From positions 1 through 11,565 of the forward strand of contig JASHZK010000387.1 in the NCBI GenBank assembly GCA_030042575.1: DNA of 11,565 nucleotides, written 5' to 3'. Shown in pieces: positions 1-5,806 of the stretch. Source of the DNA: Acidimicrobiales bacterium (lineage in GTDB: Bacteria; Actinomycetota; Acidimicrobiia; Acidimicrobiales; UBA8190). A model generated the notes under the pieces. That model saw only the letters and a program-made list of their open reading frames with translations, did no database searches and was not told the DNA's origin. The position numbers and the translations under genes are program-made. The first letter of the stretch is position 1. Every line of letters starts with the position of its first letter.

Positions 1-847
1 AGACGAACTCGACGTGGGCACCATCGAGCTCCCGGGTCCGCTCGCCCACCCACAGCATGTGGGCCGAGCAGTCGTACGGATCACCGGTGAGCGAGTCGAT
101 CCGGGTGAGCGCCTCCTCGTAGGGCAGGATCAACGCCTCGTGCGAGGTGAAGTACTCGACCTGGTGCAGTGAGGTCTCGGCCAGCAGGTCGATGCCGCAG
201 GCGGCCATGAACCGCAGCGCCCGGTCGATCTCGGCGGCGATCTGTTCGTAGCGCCGGCCCTCCTCGCTCGAGGCCACGAACTGCTGGTTCCACTGGTGGA
301 CCTGGGACAGATCGGCGAACCCACCGGTGGTGAAGGCCCGCAGGAGGTTCAAGGTGGACGCCGACTGGTGGTAGGCCGCCACCATGCGGGTGGGATCGGG
401 TACCCGGGAGGCGGCGTCGGCCGCCTCGCTGTTGACCATGTGGCCCCGGAACGACTCGAGCTCGACGTCGGCCACCGTCTCGGTGTCGGCCGAGCGGGGT
501 TTGGCGAACTGCCCGGCGATGCGTCCGACCTTGACCACCGGGACCCCGGCCCCGTAGGTGAGCACCACCGCCATCTGCAGGGCCACCTTCAGCTTGTCGC
601 GGATGTCGTCGGCGCTGAACTCGAGGAAGGATTCGGCGCAGTCCCCGGCTTGGAGCAGAAAGGCCTGGCCGGCGGCCACCTCGCCCAGCGCCGTGCGCAG
701 ACGGCGGGCTTCGCCGGCGAACACGAGGGGCGGCAGGGCCGCCAGCTCCTTGACCACGCCCTCGACGGCCTCGGAGTCCGGCCAGCGCGGTTGCTGGGCG
801 GCGGGCCGCTGCCGCCAGCTCCTCGGGCTCCAGGTCCCTGCCGTCAT
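1..847 (-). CDS. aroG: Class II 3-deoxy-7-phosphoheptulonate (DAHP) synthase, N-terminal 282 residues; runs off left edge
   Basis: The enzyme condenses phosphoenolpyruvate with erythrose 4-phosphate, the first cytosolic step of the shikimate pathway to aromatic amino acids. The minus strand reads from ATG at 847 to base 2 without a stop. Family motifs seen in order: [19 protein letters not shown] near the start, [11 protein letters not shown] (the Cys near residue 70 is the expected metal ligand), [47 protein letters not shown], and [21 protein letters not shown] at the edge. The family is about 450 residues, so roughly the last third lies outside the window. The N-terminus starts directly at the WSPxSWR block and lacks the longer N-terminal arm of the mycobacterial enzyme, so it resembles the plant/proteobacterial form at that end. 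It diverges from the F420-type oxidoreductase gene across 55 bases. The family call is certain; the symbol could equally be aroF or aroH. Confidence 0.95.
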   Translation of the reverse strand, partial: MTAGTWSPRSWRQRPAAQQPRWPDSEAVEGVVKELAALPPLVFAGEARRLRTALGEVAAGQAFLLQAGDCAESFLEFSADDIRDKLKVALQMAVVLTYGAGVPVVKVGRIAGQFAKPRSADTETVADVELESFRGHMVNSEAADAASRVPDPTRMVAAYHQSASTLNLLRAFTTGGFADLSQVHQWNQQFVASSEEGRRYEQIAAEIDRALRFMAACGIDLLAETSLHQVEYFTSHEALILPYEEALTRIDSLTGDPYDCSAHMLWVGERTRELDGAHVEFV

Positions 848-855
848 GGTCCACC

Positions 856-861
856 AGCGTA
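856..861 (-). promoter_or_regulatory. Possible -10 box for the DAHP synthase gene
   Basis: On the minus strand TACGCT fits the actinobacterial TANNNT -10 pattern and ends 8 bases before the ATG at 847. That would put transcription start at or next to the start codon, giving a leaderless or nearly leaderless mRNA. No -35 like TTGACA is visible. A weak GGTGG sits between the box and the ATG, so ordinary initiation is not excluded. Confidence 0.35.
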
Positions 862-889
862 AACGGCGTGCCTCCGGCCGCTGAACACC

Positions 890-895
890 TATTGT
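890..895 (+). promoter_or_regulatory. Possible -10 box for a leaderless oxidoreductase mRNA
   Basis: TATTGT matches TANNNT and ends 7 bases before the ATG at 903, the spacing typical of actinobacterial leaderless transcripts. No Shine-Dalgarno sequence is present ahead of that ATG, which agrees with leaderless initiation. No clear -35 is seen. Together with the TACGCT box on the other strand this makes 848-902 a compact divergent promoter region. Confidence 0.4.
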
Positions 896-902
896 CCGGC
901 CA

Positions 903-1838
903 ATGTCCTCCACCCACGGCTTTCGTTTCGGGGTGCAGCTGTCTTCGGCCCCCAGTGGATCGGCTTGGCGTTCGCTGGTGCGCAAGATCGAGGACCTGGG
1001 CTATTCGTCGGTCCTCTTGCCCGACCATTTCGGCGACCAGCTGGCGCCCATGGTGGCGTTGGCGGTGGCGGCCGAGGCGACCACGGCGCTGAGGGTGGGG
1101 ACCCTGGTCCTCGACAACGACTACCGCCATCCGTTGGTGGTGGCCAAGGAGGCGGCCACCTTGGACCTGCTCTCCGAGGGCCGCCTCGAGCTGGGAATCG
1201 GCGCCGGGTGGATGACCAGCGACTACGAGGAATCCGGCATGCCTCTCGACCCCCCGGCGGTGCGCGTCGAGCGCATGGCCGAGGCGGTGGCGGTGATGAA
1301 GCAGCTGTGGTCGGGTGGTGGTGACCACGTCGGTGCCCATTACCGCCTGCGGGGAGCCCAGGGCCTGCCCCGGCCCCACCGCCGTCCCCATCCCCTGCTC
1401 GTGATCGGGGGCGGCAGCAGGCGGGTGCTCACCGTGGCCGGCCAGGAGGCCGACATCGTGGGGCTCAACTCCCGGCTGACCGAGGGATACGTGGGGCCGG
1501 CCTCCATCGCCTCCCTCGCCCCCGAGCACTACGACCGGCGCTGGCAGTGGGTCCGGGATGCGGCCGGCGACCGTATAGGGGAGATCGAGGTCCAGTGCCT
1601 CACCTTCATGGTGCGCGTGGTCCCCGACGCCGCCCGTGTCCTCCAGGAAACGGCGCAGGTCTTCGACATGGCCCCCGAGGTGGCCGCCCAGGTCCCCATC
1701 GCCCTCATCGGATCGGTCGAGCAGATCGTGGAGACGCTGGAGGACCGACGCAAGCGCTGGGGGATGACCTACTGGGTCGTCCACGAGGCCGACATCGACG
1801 ACTTCGCCCCGGTGGTGACGGCCGCCGTCGGCGGCTGA
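903..1838 (+). CDS. LLM-class F420-dependent oxidoreductase (luciferase-like, MSMEG_2516-type subfamily)
   Basis: A 311-residue protein of the bacterial luciferase-like monooxygenase superfamily, a single TIM barrel that in actinobacteria usually binds coenzyme F420. The substrate cannot be read from the sequence. Seen: an N-terminal strand FRFGVQL, then [22 protein letters not shown] (residues ~30-50), the strand [15 protein letters not shown], the classic block [16 protein letters not shown] (~95-110), [27 protein letters not shown] (~160-185) and a C-terminal [27 protein letters not shown]. The DHFGDQLAP signature and overall layout match the family annotated as probable F420-dependent oxidoreductase, MSMEG_2516 type. 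There is no Shine-Dalgarno before the ATG, and a TATTGT box lies 7 bases upstream, so the mRNA is probably leaderless. nadD follows after 4 bases, so the two are probably cotranscribed. FMN rather than F420 as cofactor cannot be excluded. Confidence 0.9.
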   Translation: MSSTHGFRFGVQLSSAPSGSAWRSLVRKIEDLGYSSVLLPDHFGDQLAPMVALAVAAEATTALRVGTLVLDNDYRHPLVVAKEAATLDLLSEGRLELGIGAGWMTSDYEESGMPLDPPAVRVERMAEAVAVMKQLWSGGGDHVGAHYRLRGAQGLPRPHRRPHPLLVIGGGSRRVLTVAGQEADIVGLNSRLTEGYVGPASIASLAPEHYDRRWQWVRDAAGDRIGEIEVQCLTFMVRVVPDAARVLQETAQVFDMAPEVAAQVPIALIGSVEQIVETLEDRRKRWGMTYWVVHEADIDDFAPVVTAAVGG

Positions 1839-1842
1839 GCTC

Positions 1843-2451
1843 GTGTCGTCCCGGGCCGCCCGCCGCCAGAGGATCGGGATCTTCGGCGGCACCTTCGATC
1901 CCGTCCACGTGGGACATCTGGTGGCCGCCATCGAGGCGCGCCAGCGCCTGGCCCTGGACCGCGTCCTCATGGTGGTGGCCAACGACCCGTGGCAGAAGAG
2001 CGGAAACAGGACGATGACGCCGGCGCGCCAGCGCCTGGCCGTGGTGGCCGCCGCCGTGGAGGCGGTCGACGGCCTCGAGGCCAGCGCCCTGGAGATCGAG
2101 CGCGGCGGACGCAGCTACACCGCCGACACCGTGGCCGAGCTGGCCGCCGTGCACGGCGGGGCCGAGCTGTTCCTCGTGATCGGTGCCGACGTAGCCGCCG
2201 AGCTGTCCACATGGCGCAGGGTGGAGGAGCTGGTGGGCGCCGTCACCCTGGTCATCGTCGAGCGCGGCGGCGTCGACGGCGTGCCCGACCCGGCCGGGTG
2301 GCGGGTCCGGCGTCTACGCATCCCCCGCCTCGAGATCTCCTCCAGCGACCTGCGCCGGCGGCTGGCCACCGGCCGGAACGTCGACTTCCTCGTTCCCGAA
2401 GCGGCCATCCGTTGCATCCGGCGCCGGGGTCTGTACGCTTCACGTAGATGA
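1843..2451 (+). CDS. nadD: Nicotinate-nucleotide adenylyltransferase
   Basis: NadD adenylates nicotinate mononucleotide with ATP to give deamido-NAD in NAD synthesis. The 202-residue product carries the nucleotidyltransferase signature GGTFDPVHVGH at residues 15-25 (His22 and His25 are the HxGH pair). It also has the mid-protein block LFLVIGADVAAELSTWRRVEEL and the C-terminal ISSSDLRRRL, the local form of the ISSTxxR motif that binds the triphosphate, followed by LVPEAAIRCIRRRGLY. Start: GTG at 1843, 4 bases after the oxidoreductase stop, placing a short basic stretch before the first strand; the Shine-Dalgarno is weak, so coupling to the upstream gene is likely. The stop TGA (2449-2451) overlaps the ATG of a 13-codon frame leading to rsfS. 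A nadD-rsfS pairing is common in bacteria. Confidence 0.95.
   Translation: MSSRAARRQRIGIFGGTFDPVHVGHLVAAIEARQRLALDRVLMVVANDPWQKSGNRTMTPARQRLAVVAAAVEAVDGLEASALEIERGGRSYTADTVAELAAVHGGAELFLVIGADVAAELSTWRRVEELVGAVTLVIVERGGVDGVPDPAGWRVRRLRIPRLEISSSDLRRRLATGRNVDFLVPEAAIRCIRRRGLYASRR
2412..2439 (+). promoter_or_regulatory. Possible internal promoter in the end of nadD for rsfS
   Basis: TTGCAT (2412-2417) and TACGCT (2434-2439) are separated by 16 bases, close to a sigma-70-type layout with a TANNNT -10. The -10 ends 8 bases before the ATG at 2448, so a transcript from here would begin at or beside that ATG. The same TACGCT-N8-ATG arrangement occurs before the DAHP synthase gene. Both hexamers lie in nadD coding sequence, so chance is possible. 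Confidence 0.3.
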
Positions 2452-2489
2452 TCGCCGCCACCACAGTGCGCAGCCACCGGGCCGTATGA
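2448..2489 (+). CDS. Possible 13-residue leader peptide linking nadD and rsfS
   Basis: ATG at 2448 opens a frame of 13 codons, MIAATTVRSHRAV, ending in TGA at 2487-2489. Its start overlaps the nadD stop as ATGA (2448-2451), and its stop overlaps the rsfS start as ATGA (2486-2489). It therefore exactly bridges the 34 bases between the two genes. rsfS has no visible Shine-Dalgarno, so ribosomes ending this frame could restart on rsfS. A TACGCT box 8 bases upstream could also make the frame leaderless. The peptide shows no known motif and no obvious attenuation codons. That it is translated is inference; the two overlaps are seen directly. Confidence 0.4.
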   Translation: MIAATTVRSHRAV

Positions 2490-2881
2490 CCGCTTCGGCC
2501 GAGCCGGTGGTCGAGCGTCCACCCGGTGGTGCCGTACCCGCGCCGGCCCTGGTGGCGGCCCGGGCCGCCCAAGCCAAGCTCGGTGAGGCCACCGTGGTGC
2601 TGGCCATGGGTGAGTTGCTCGGGGTGACCGATGCCTTCGTGATCACCTCCGGACGCAACACCCGCCAGGTGCGGACCATCGCCGAAGAGGTGGAGCGTCG
2701 GGTCAAGGAGGACAGCGGGCGAACGCCGTGGGCGGTGGAGGGCCGACAGGATCTGCACTGGGTGCTGCTCGACTACGGAGACTTCTTGGTCCACGTCTTT
2801 CTCGACGAGGACCGCCGCTACTACGACCTGGAGCGCTTGTGGGGAAACGCCCAGCGGGTGCGCTGGGAGGCCGGCGCCTAG
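2486..2881 (+). CDS. rsfS: Ribosomal silencing factor RsfS (Iojap/YbeB family)
   Basis: RsfS binds ribosomal protein uL14 on the 50S subunit and blocks joining of the 30S subunit when nutrients are short. The 131-residue protein shows the family core: ARAAQAKLGEATVVLAMGELLGVTDAFVITSGRNTRQVRTIAEEVERRV (about residues 25-73) followed by WAVEGRQDLHWVLLDYGDFLVHVFLDEDRRYYDLERLWGNA (about 82-122). Family hallmarks are T(D)AFVI(T)SGRNTRQV and WVLLDYGDFLVHVF. The first ~20 residues are a variable Pro/Ala-rich extension. ATG 2486 is the first usable start in frame; no Shine-Dalgarno precedes it, and it overlaps the stop of the 13-codon frame. It converges on the GerMN lipoprotein gene with only 12 bases between stops. 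Confidence 0.95.
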   Translation: MTASAEPVVERPPGGAVPAPALVAARAAQAKLGEATVVLAMGELLGVTDAFVITSGRNTRQVRTIAEEVERRVKEDSGRTPWAVEGRQDLHWVLLDYGDFLVHVFLDEDRRYYDLERLWGNAQRVRWEAGA

Positions 2882-2906
2882 AGCTCTTCCGGGTCAGGCC
2901 GGCGCC
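2869..2906. repeat. Ten-base direct repeat flanking a convergent gene junction
   Basis: GGCCGGCGCC occurs at 2869-2878 (end of rsfS) and again at 2897-2906 (end of the lipoprotein gene). The GGCGCC part is self-complementary, so 2873-2878 can pair with 2901-2906 around a loop that holds the palindrome AGAGCTCT (2880-2887). A two-way transcription stop between converging genes is conceivable, but there is no T tract on either strand, and both copies lie in GC-rich codons, so chance is likely. Confidence 0.3.
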
Positions 2907-3493
2907 ATGCCCGCGAATTCCGAACGGGTGGCGATGGGCACGTCGGCTCCGCTGGCCGTGGGGACCGCCACCTGTTTGCCGTCGAGCTCAAAGGCGACCT
3001 CGGTCAATCCGGGTACGACGGTGGTGGTGAAGACGATCTGCGCCACGGCGTCGATCTGCGGTTGACCGACCAGCTGGGTGAAGGTACCGGAGAGGTCGAC
3101 GGTGGCCATGGCACCAGACACGGTGGTGCTGAGCACTTGGGTCTGGGTGGGTACTGCGCTTTCCAGCCCCGAAGCGGCTTCGGCGTTGGTGGGCCCGGCG
3201 ACCAGGGCCTCGAGGATGGCGGTGAGCGAGGCCGGAAAGGCGATGTCGCGCGTCACCGCCACCAACTGGCCCGAGGAGGAGATGAGGAAGATCTGCGTGC
3301 TCACGGTGCGTGGTGCCGGCGACGGGGGGCTGCTGGAGGGCGCTGATTGGGCCAGGAGCCCGAAGGGAACGGAGCTCTTGGGCAAGACGGTGGGGGCGCT
3401 GTCGACGGGCACGCCGCAGCCGGCGACGGACAGCACCAGCACCGCCAGCACGCCCGCCACCGGCACCAGGCGGGAGCGGCGCCGTCGGCTCAT
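2894..3493 (-). CDS. GerMN-domain lipoprotein, short LpqB-like partner of MtrAB
   Basis: A 199-residue secreted lipoprotein. Residues 1-25 are a signal peptide: RRRRSR, a hydrophobic core VAGVLAVLVLSV, and the lipobox VAGC with Cys26 as lipidation site. A Ser/Pro-rich linker (~40-63) leads to a GerMN domain (~64-180) with TQIFLISSSGQLVAVTRDI, LEALVAGPTNAEAASGLESAVP, GAMATVDLSGTF and AQIVFTTTVVPGLTEVAFELDGKQV. In mycobacteria the gene after mtrAB is lpqB, a much longer lipoprotein with a GerMN domain plus a C-terminal beta-propeller that affects MtrB signalling. Here the protein stops right after GerMN. Its ATG overlaps the mtrB stop (ATGA), so it is the last, translationally coupled gene of the operon. 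GerMN lipoproteins also occur in spore germination and cell-wall settings. The domain call is firm; equating it with LpqB rests on gene order. Confidence 0.85.
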   Translation of the reverse strand: MSRRRRSRLVPVAGVLAVLVLSVAGCGVPVDSAPTVLPKSSVPFGLLAQSAPSSSPPSPAPRTVSTQIFLISSSGQLVAVTRDIAFPASLTAILEALVAGPTNAEAASGLESAVPTQTQVLSTTVSGAMATVDLSGTFTQLVGQPQIDAVAQIVFTTTVVPGLTEVAFELDGKQVAVPTASGADVPIATRSEFAGMAPA

Positions 3494-5004
3494 TCGTCCC
3501 CCCCGTCCGCGCCCCGATGCGGGGGAGGCCCGTCGTCGTCGCCGTCGGTGTGGTGGAGGGGCAGCTCGACCACGAAGCGGTTCTCCCTGCCGGCTCCGCT
3601 CTCCACCCACACCCGACCGCCGTGGAGGCGCACGTGCTCCGCCACCAGGCTGAGACCCAGCCCGGTGCCGTGACCGCCCCCGCGTCGACCCGAAGTGAGG
3701 CCGCGGTAGAAGCGCTCGAAGATGCGGTCCCGCTCGCTCGGAGCCACCCCCGGTCCGTGGTCCGCCACCACCAGCCGGACGGCACCGGGGGCGGGCTCCA
3801 GAGCCATCCGGCTCACCCCGCCGGCATATTGCTGGGCGTTGGCCACCAAGTTGGCCACCACCCGCTCGATGCGACGTTTGTCCACGCTGAGGCGCTGGGC
3901 GGCCACCGAGGCGTCGATGTCCACCGCCACCCCGTTGGCCCCGGCGGCCGCCGCCGCCTGCCGGAGCAGTTCGCCCGCCTCGACCTCGTCGAGGGACAGC
4001 TCGGCCGAGCCGCTGTCCATGCGGCTGATCTCGAGCAGGTCGTCGACCATGCCCTGGAAGCGGCGGACCTCCGATTGCAGGAGGTCGACCGCTTGGCGGC
4101 TGCGGGCCGGCAGCTCGTCTCGGTGCCAGTGCAACACGCCCAGCGCGCTCGACAGCGTGGTGAGCGGCGAGCGAAGCTCGTGGCTCACGTCCGACGTGAA
4201 CCTCGCCTCCCGTTCGATGCGTTCCTGCAAGGCGTCGGCCATCCGGTTGAACGAGGTGGCCAGCGCCGAGAGATCGGCGTCGTCGCCCGCCCCCAGCCGG
4301 GCGTCCAGCTGGCCGCCGGCGATGGTCTCGGCTGCGGCCGAGACCTCGGCCAGCGGGCGCAGGGCCCGTCCGCTGGCCCACCGGCCGGTGACCGCTCCGG
4401 CCACCGTCGTCACCACGGCGGCGGCGCCCAGGGCCAGCGCCAGGACTTGCAGGGTACGAGCCACGTCGGCCAGGGAGAAGACCTCGAAGTAGGCGGCGTT
4501 CACGCTGGGCACGGGTACCCCCACCACCAACTGTGCCGTTCCCTGGAGCACGAAGTGCTGCAGGGCGGGCGTGCCGGCCAGCACGTCCTGGCGCAGCCGT
4601 AGGGGAAGGGATGCCTCGTCCAAGGAGATGGACGTGGCGTACCACTGCCCGGAGCGCTCGAGCACCGACAGCGACCCGGGCAGGGTGTCGAGGGACCCGA
4701 GCAACTGGGTGATGTCGGGGTTGGGCGAGCGCAGGGACGAGCGGATGAGGGTGGCGTTGACGTAGGCCTGTCGGAGCGCGGCCGTCTGCCGCTCGTTCAA
4801 GATGTACTGGCGGGCGGTGAAATAGGTGAGCCCGGCCATGACGGCCGAGAGCGCCAGCGCCCCCAACCCGAAGGTGACGGTGACCCGGGCCCGCACCCCC
4901 AGGCGCGATCTCCGGCGCACCCAGTCACCGCGCCGCCATCGAGGGCCGGCGGCGGCACCACCGTTGTCGGTCGTGGACCGACGGGTCACGAGAGCGTGGG
5001 TCAC
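3490..5004 (-). CDS. mtrB: MtrB-like sensor histidine kinase
   Basis: A 504-residue membrane histidine kinase, partner of the adjacent response regulator. Layout: basic N-terminus; TM1 ~41-62 (VTVTFGLGALALSAVMAGLTYF); an extracytoplasmic stretch of ~120 residues; TM2 ~184-206 (LQVLALALGAAAVVTTVAGAV); HAMP ~207-260; HisKA with FTSDVSHELRSPLTTL, phosphoacceptor His near 275, and VDDLLEISRMDSG; then HATPase_c with the N box RVVANLVANAQQYAGG, G1 DHGPGV, the F box RIFERFYRG and G2 HGTGLGLSLVAEHVRLHGG. The H-box and LLEISR regions closely resemble mycobacterial MtrB, which senses cell-wall/septum state. Start: GTG at 5004 overlaps the mtrA stop (GTGA); a second in-frame GTG at 4989 is possible. The stop overlaps the lipoprotein ATG. 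A generic OmpR-partner kinase is the alternative, but order and motifs favour MtrB. Confidence 0.88.
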   Translation of the reverse strand: MTHALVTRRSTTDNGGAAAGPRWRRGDWVRRRSRLGVRARVTVTFGLGALALSAVMAGLTYFTARQYILNERQTAALRQAYVNATLIRSSLRSPNPDITQLLGSLDTLPGSLSVLERSGQWYATSISLDEASLPLRLRQDVLAGTPALQHFVLQGTAQLVVGVPVPSVNAAYFEVFSLADVARTLQVLALALGAAAVVTTVAGAVTGRWASGRALRPLAEVSAAAETIAGGQLDARLGAGDDADLSALATSFNRMADALQERIEREARFTSDVSHELRSPLTTLSSALGVLHWHRDELPARSRQAVDLLQSEVRRFQGMVDDLLEISRMDSGSAELSLDEVEAGELLRQAAAAAGANGVAVDIDASVAAQRLSVDKRRIERVVANLVANAQQYAGGVSRMALEPAPGAVRLVVADHGPGVAPSERDRIFERFYRGLTSGRRGGGHGTGLGLSLVAEHVRLHGGRVWVESGAGRENRFVVELPLHHTDGDDDGPPPHRGADGGDE

Positions 5005-5684
5005 GGCACCAGCTTGTAGCCCATGCCCCTGACGGTGAGGATGTGGCGGGGACTGGCCGGATCGGCTTCCACCTTGGTGCGCAGCCTGCGGATGTGCACG
5101 TCCACCAGCCGGCCGTCGCCGAAGTAGTCGTAGCCCCATACCCGGTCGAGCAGGTGTTCGCGACTGAGCACCTTGCCGGAATTCGAGGCCAGCTCGAGCA
5201 GCAGACGGAACTCGGTTCGGGTGCAGTGCACCTCTTGGCTGTCGCGCCGCACGACGCCCTCTTCGGGTCGGAGCTCCACGTCACCGAAGGTGATGGACAC
5301 CGGCGCCTCCGACGAGCGAGCTCGGCGGAGCAGGGCGGCGATGCGGGCGGCCAACTCCGTGACCACGAACGGCTTGGTCACGTAGTCGTCGGCACCGGCC
5401 TCCAGCCCGGCCACCACGTCGTCGGTGTCGGTGCGGGCCGTGACCATGATGACGGGAACGAGGCTCGCCAGCCGGAGCTTTCGACAGGTCTCCAACCCGT
5501 CCATCCCCGGCAGCATGACGTCGATCAGCACCACGTCGGCAGGGTGCTCGGCGAAGCGGGCCAACGCCGTCTCCCCCGAATAGGCCTCTTCGACCTCGTA
5601 GCCGTCTTCCTCCAGGGCCAGTCGGGTCGACGCCCGGATGCGCTCGTCGTCCTCGACCAGCAGGATCCGTCCGTTTCCAGCCAC
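5001..5684 (-). CDS. mtrA: MtrA-like OmpR-family response regulator
   Basis: A 227-residue DNA-binding response regulator that takes phosphate from the neighbouring kinase. Receiver domain ~5-118: acidic pair Asp12/Asp13, phosphoacceptor Asp55 in LIDVMLPGMDG, Thr82 in MVTAR, and Lys104 in DDYVTKPF. C-terminal winged helix ~130-227: TRTEFRLLLELASNSGKVLSREHLLDRVWGY, DGRLVDVHIRRLRTKVEADP and the ending ILTVRGMGYKLVP. The ARTDTDDVVAGLEAGADDYVTKPF block and the ending strongly resemble mycobacterial MtrA (about 228 residues), which controls cell-wall and division genes. I chose GTG 5684 because it puts RILLVEDDE at the normal distance and has a G-rich Shine-Dalgarno 4 bases upstream. A GTG at 5771 would add 29 unconserved residues and lies upstream of the likely transcription start. 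Confidence 0.88.
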   Translation of the reverse strand: MAGNGRILLVEDDERIRASTRLALEEDGYEVEEAYSGETALARFAEHPADVVLIDVMLPGMDGLETCRKLRLASLVPVIMVTARTDTDDVVAGLEAGADDYVTKPFVVTELAARIAALLRRARSSEAPVSITFGDVELRPEEGVVRRDSQEVHCTRTEFRLLLELASNSGKVLSREHLLDRVWGYDYFGDGRLVDVHIRRLRTKVEADPASPRHILTVRGMGYKLVP

Positions 5685-5686
5685 AC

Positions 5687-5701
5687 GACCCCCCGGGGGT
5701 C
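5687..5701 (-). promoter_or_regulatory. Inverted repeat covering the mtrA ribosome binding site
   Basis: GACCCCC-C-GGGGGTC on the plus strand is a perfect 7-base inverted repeat around one base. On the minus strand its right arm contains the GGGGGG (5694-5689) that would be the Shine-Dalgarno for the GTG at 5684. As RNA it could fold into a 6-bp stem with a 3-base loop and hide that site; as DNA it could be an operator. It is too short and G/C-only to rule out chance. Confidence 0.4.
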
Positions 5702-5754
5702 TCTCGGCACTGTCGACGGGCCGGTAGGTGATCGCCGGGCCACGCAGATCCAAG

Positions 5755-5760
5755 AGGATA
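5755..5760 (-). promoter_or_regulatory. Possible -10 box for the mtrAB operon
   Basis: Read on the minus strand, TATCCT is a good TANNNT -10 box. Transcription would start near 5748, leaving a leader of about 64 bases before the GTG at 5684. No TTGACA-like -35 stands at 16-18 bases. Its position favours the downstream GTG as the mtrA start. Confidence 0.4.
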
Positions 5761-5793
5761 CCCCTGGTCACGTGGTTGGCGGACGGCTGCGGT

Positions 5794-5799
5794 TAACGT
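5794..5799 (+). promoter_or_regulatory. Possible -10 box for a leaderless Xer recombinase mRNA
   Basis: TAACGT fits TANNNT and ends exactly 7 bases before the ATG at 5807. There is no Shine-Dalgarno before this ATG, so transcription starting at the start codon is plausible. TTGGCG at 5776-5781 is only 12 bases upstream of the box, too close for a normal -35. Confidence 0.4.
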
Positions 5800-5806
5800 T
5801 GGCCGA

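Noticed and set aside
81..1982. Minus-strand open frame of 633 codons across the DAHP synthase, oxidoreductase and nadD region
   Set aside because: It is a high-GC shadow: the composition is Arg/Gly/His-rich without motifs, and it runs antisense to two recognised genes and out of frame with the DAHP synthase.
3494..4645. Upstream extension of the lipoprotein frame within mtrB
   Set aside because: The true product starts at ATG 3493 with a signal peptide and lipobox; the upstream part overlaps the kinase domain in another frame and is Arg/Gly-rich noise.
5005..5139. Longer mtrB N-terminus starting inside mtrA
   Set aside because: It overlaps conserved mtrA sequence. GTG 5004, sharing GTGA with the mtrA stop, gives a normal kinase N-terminus.
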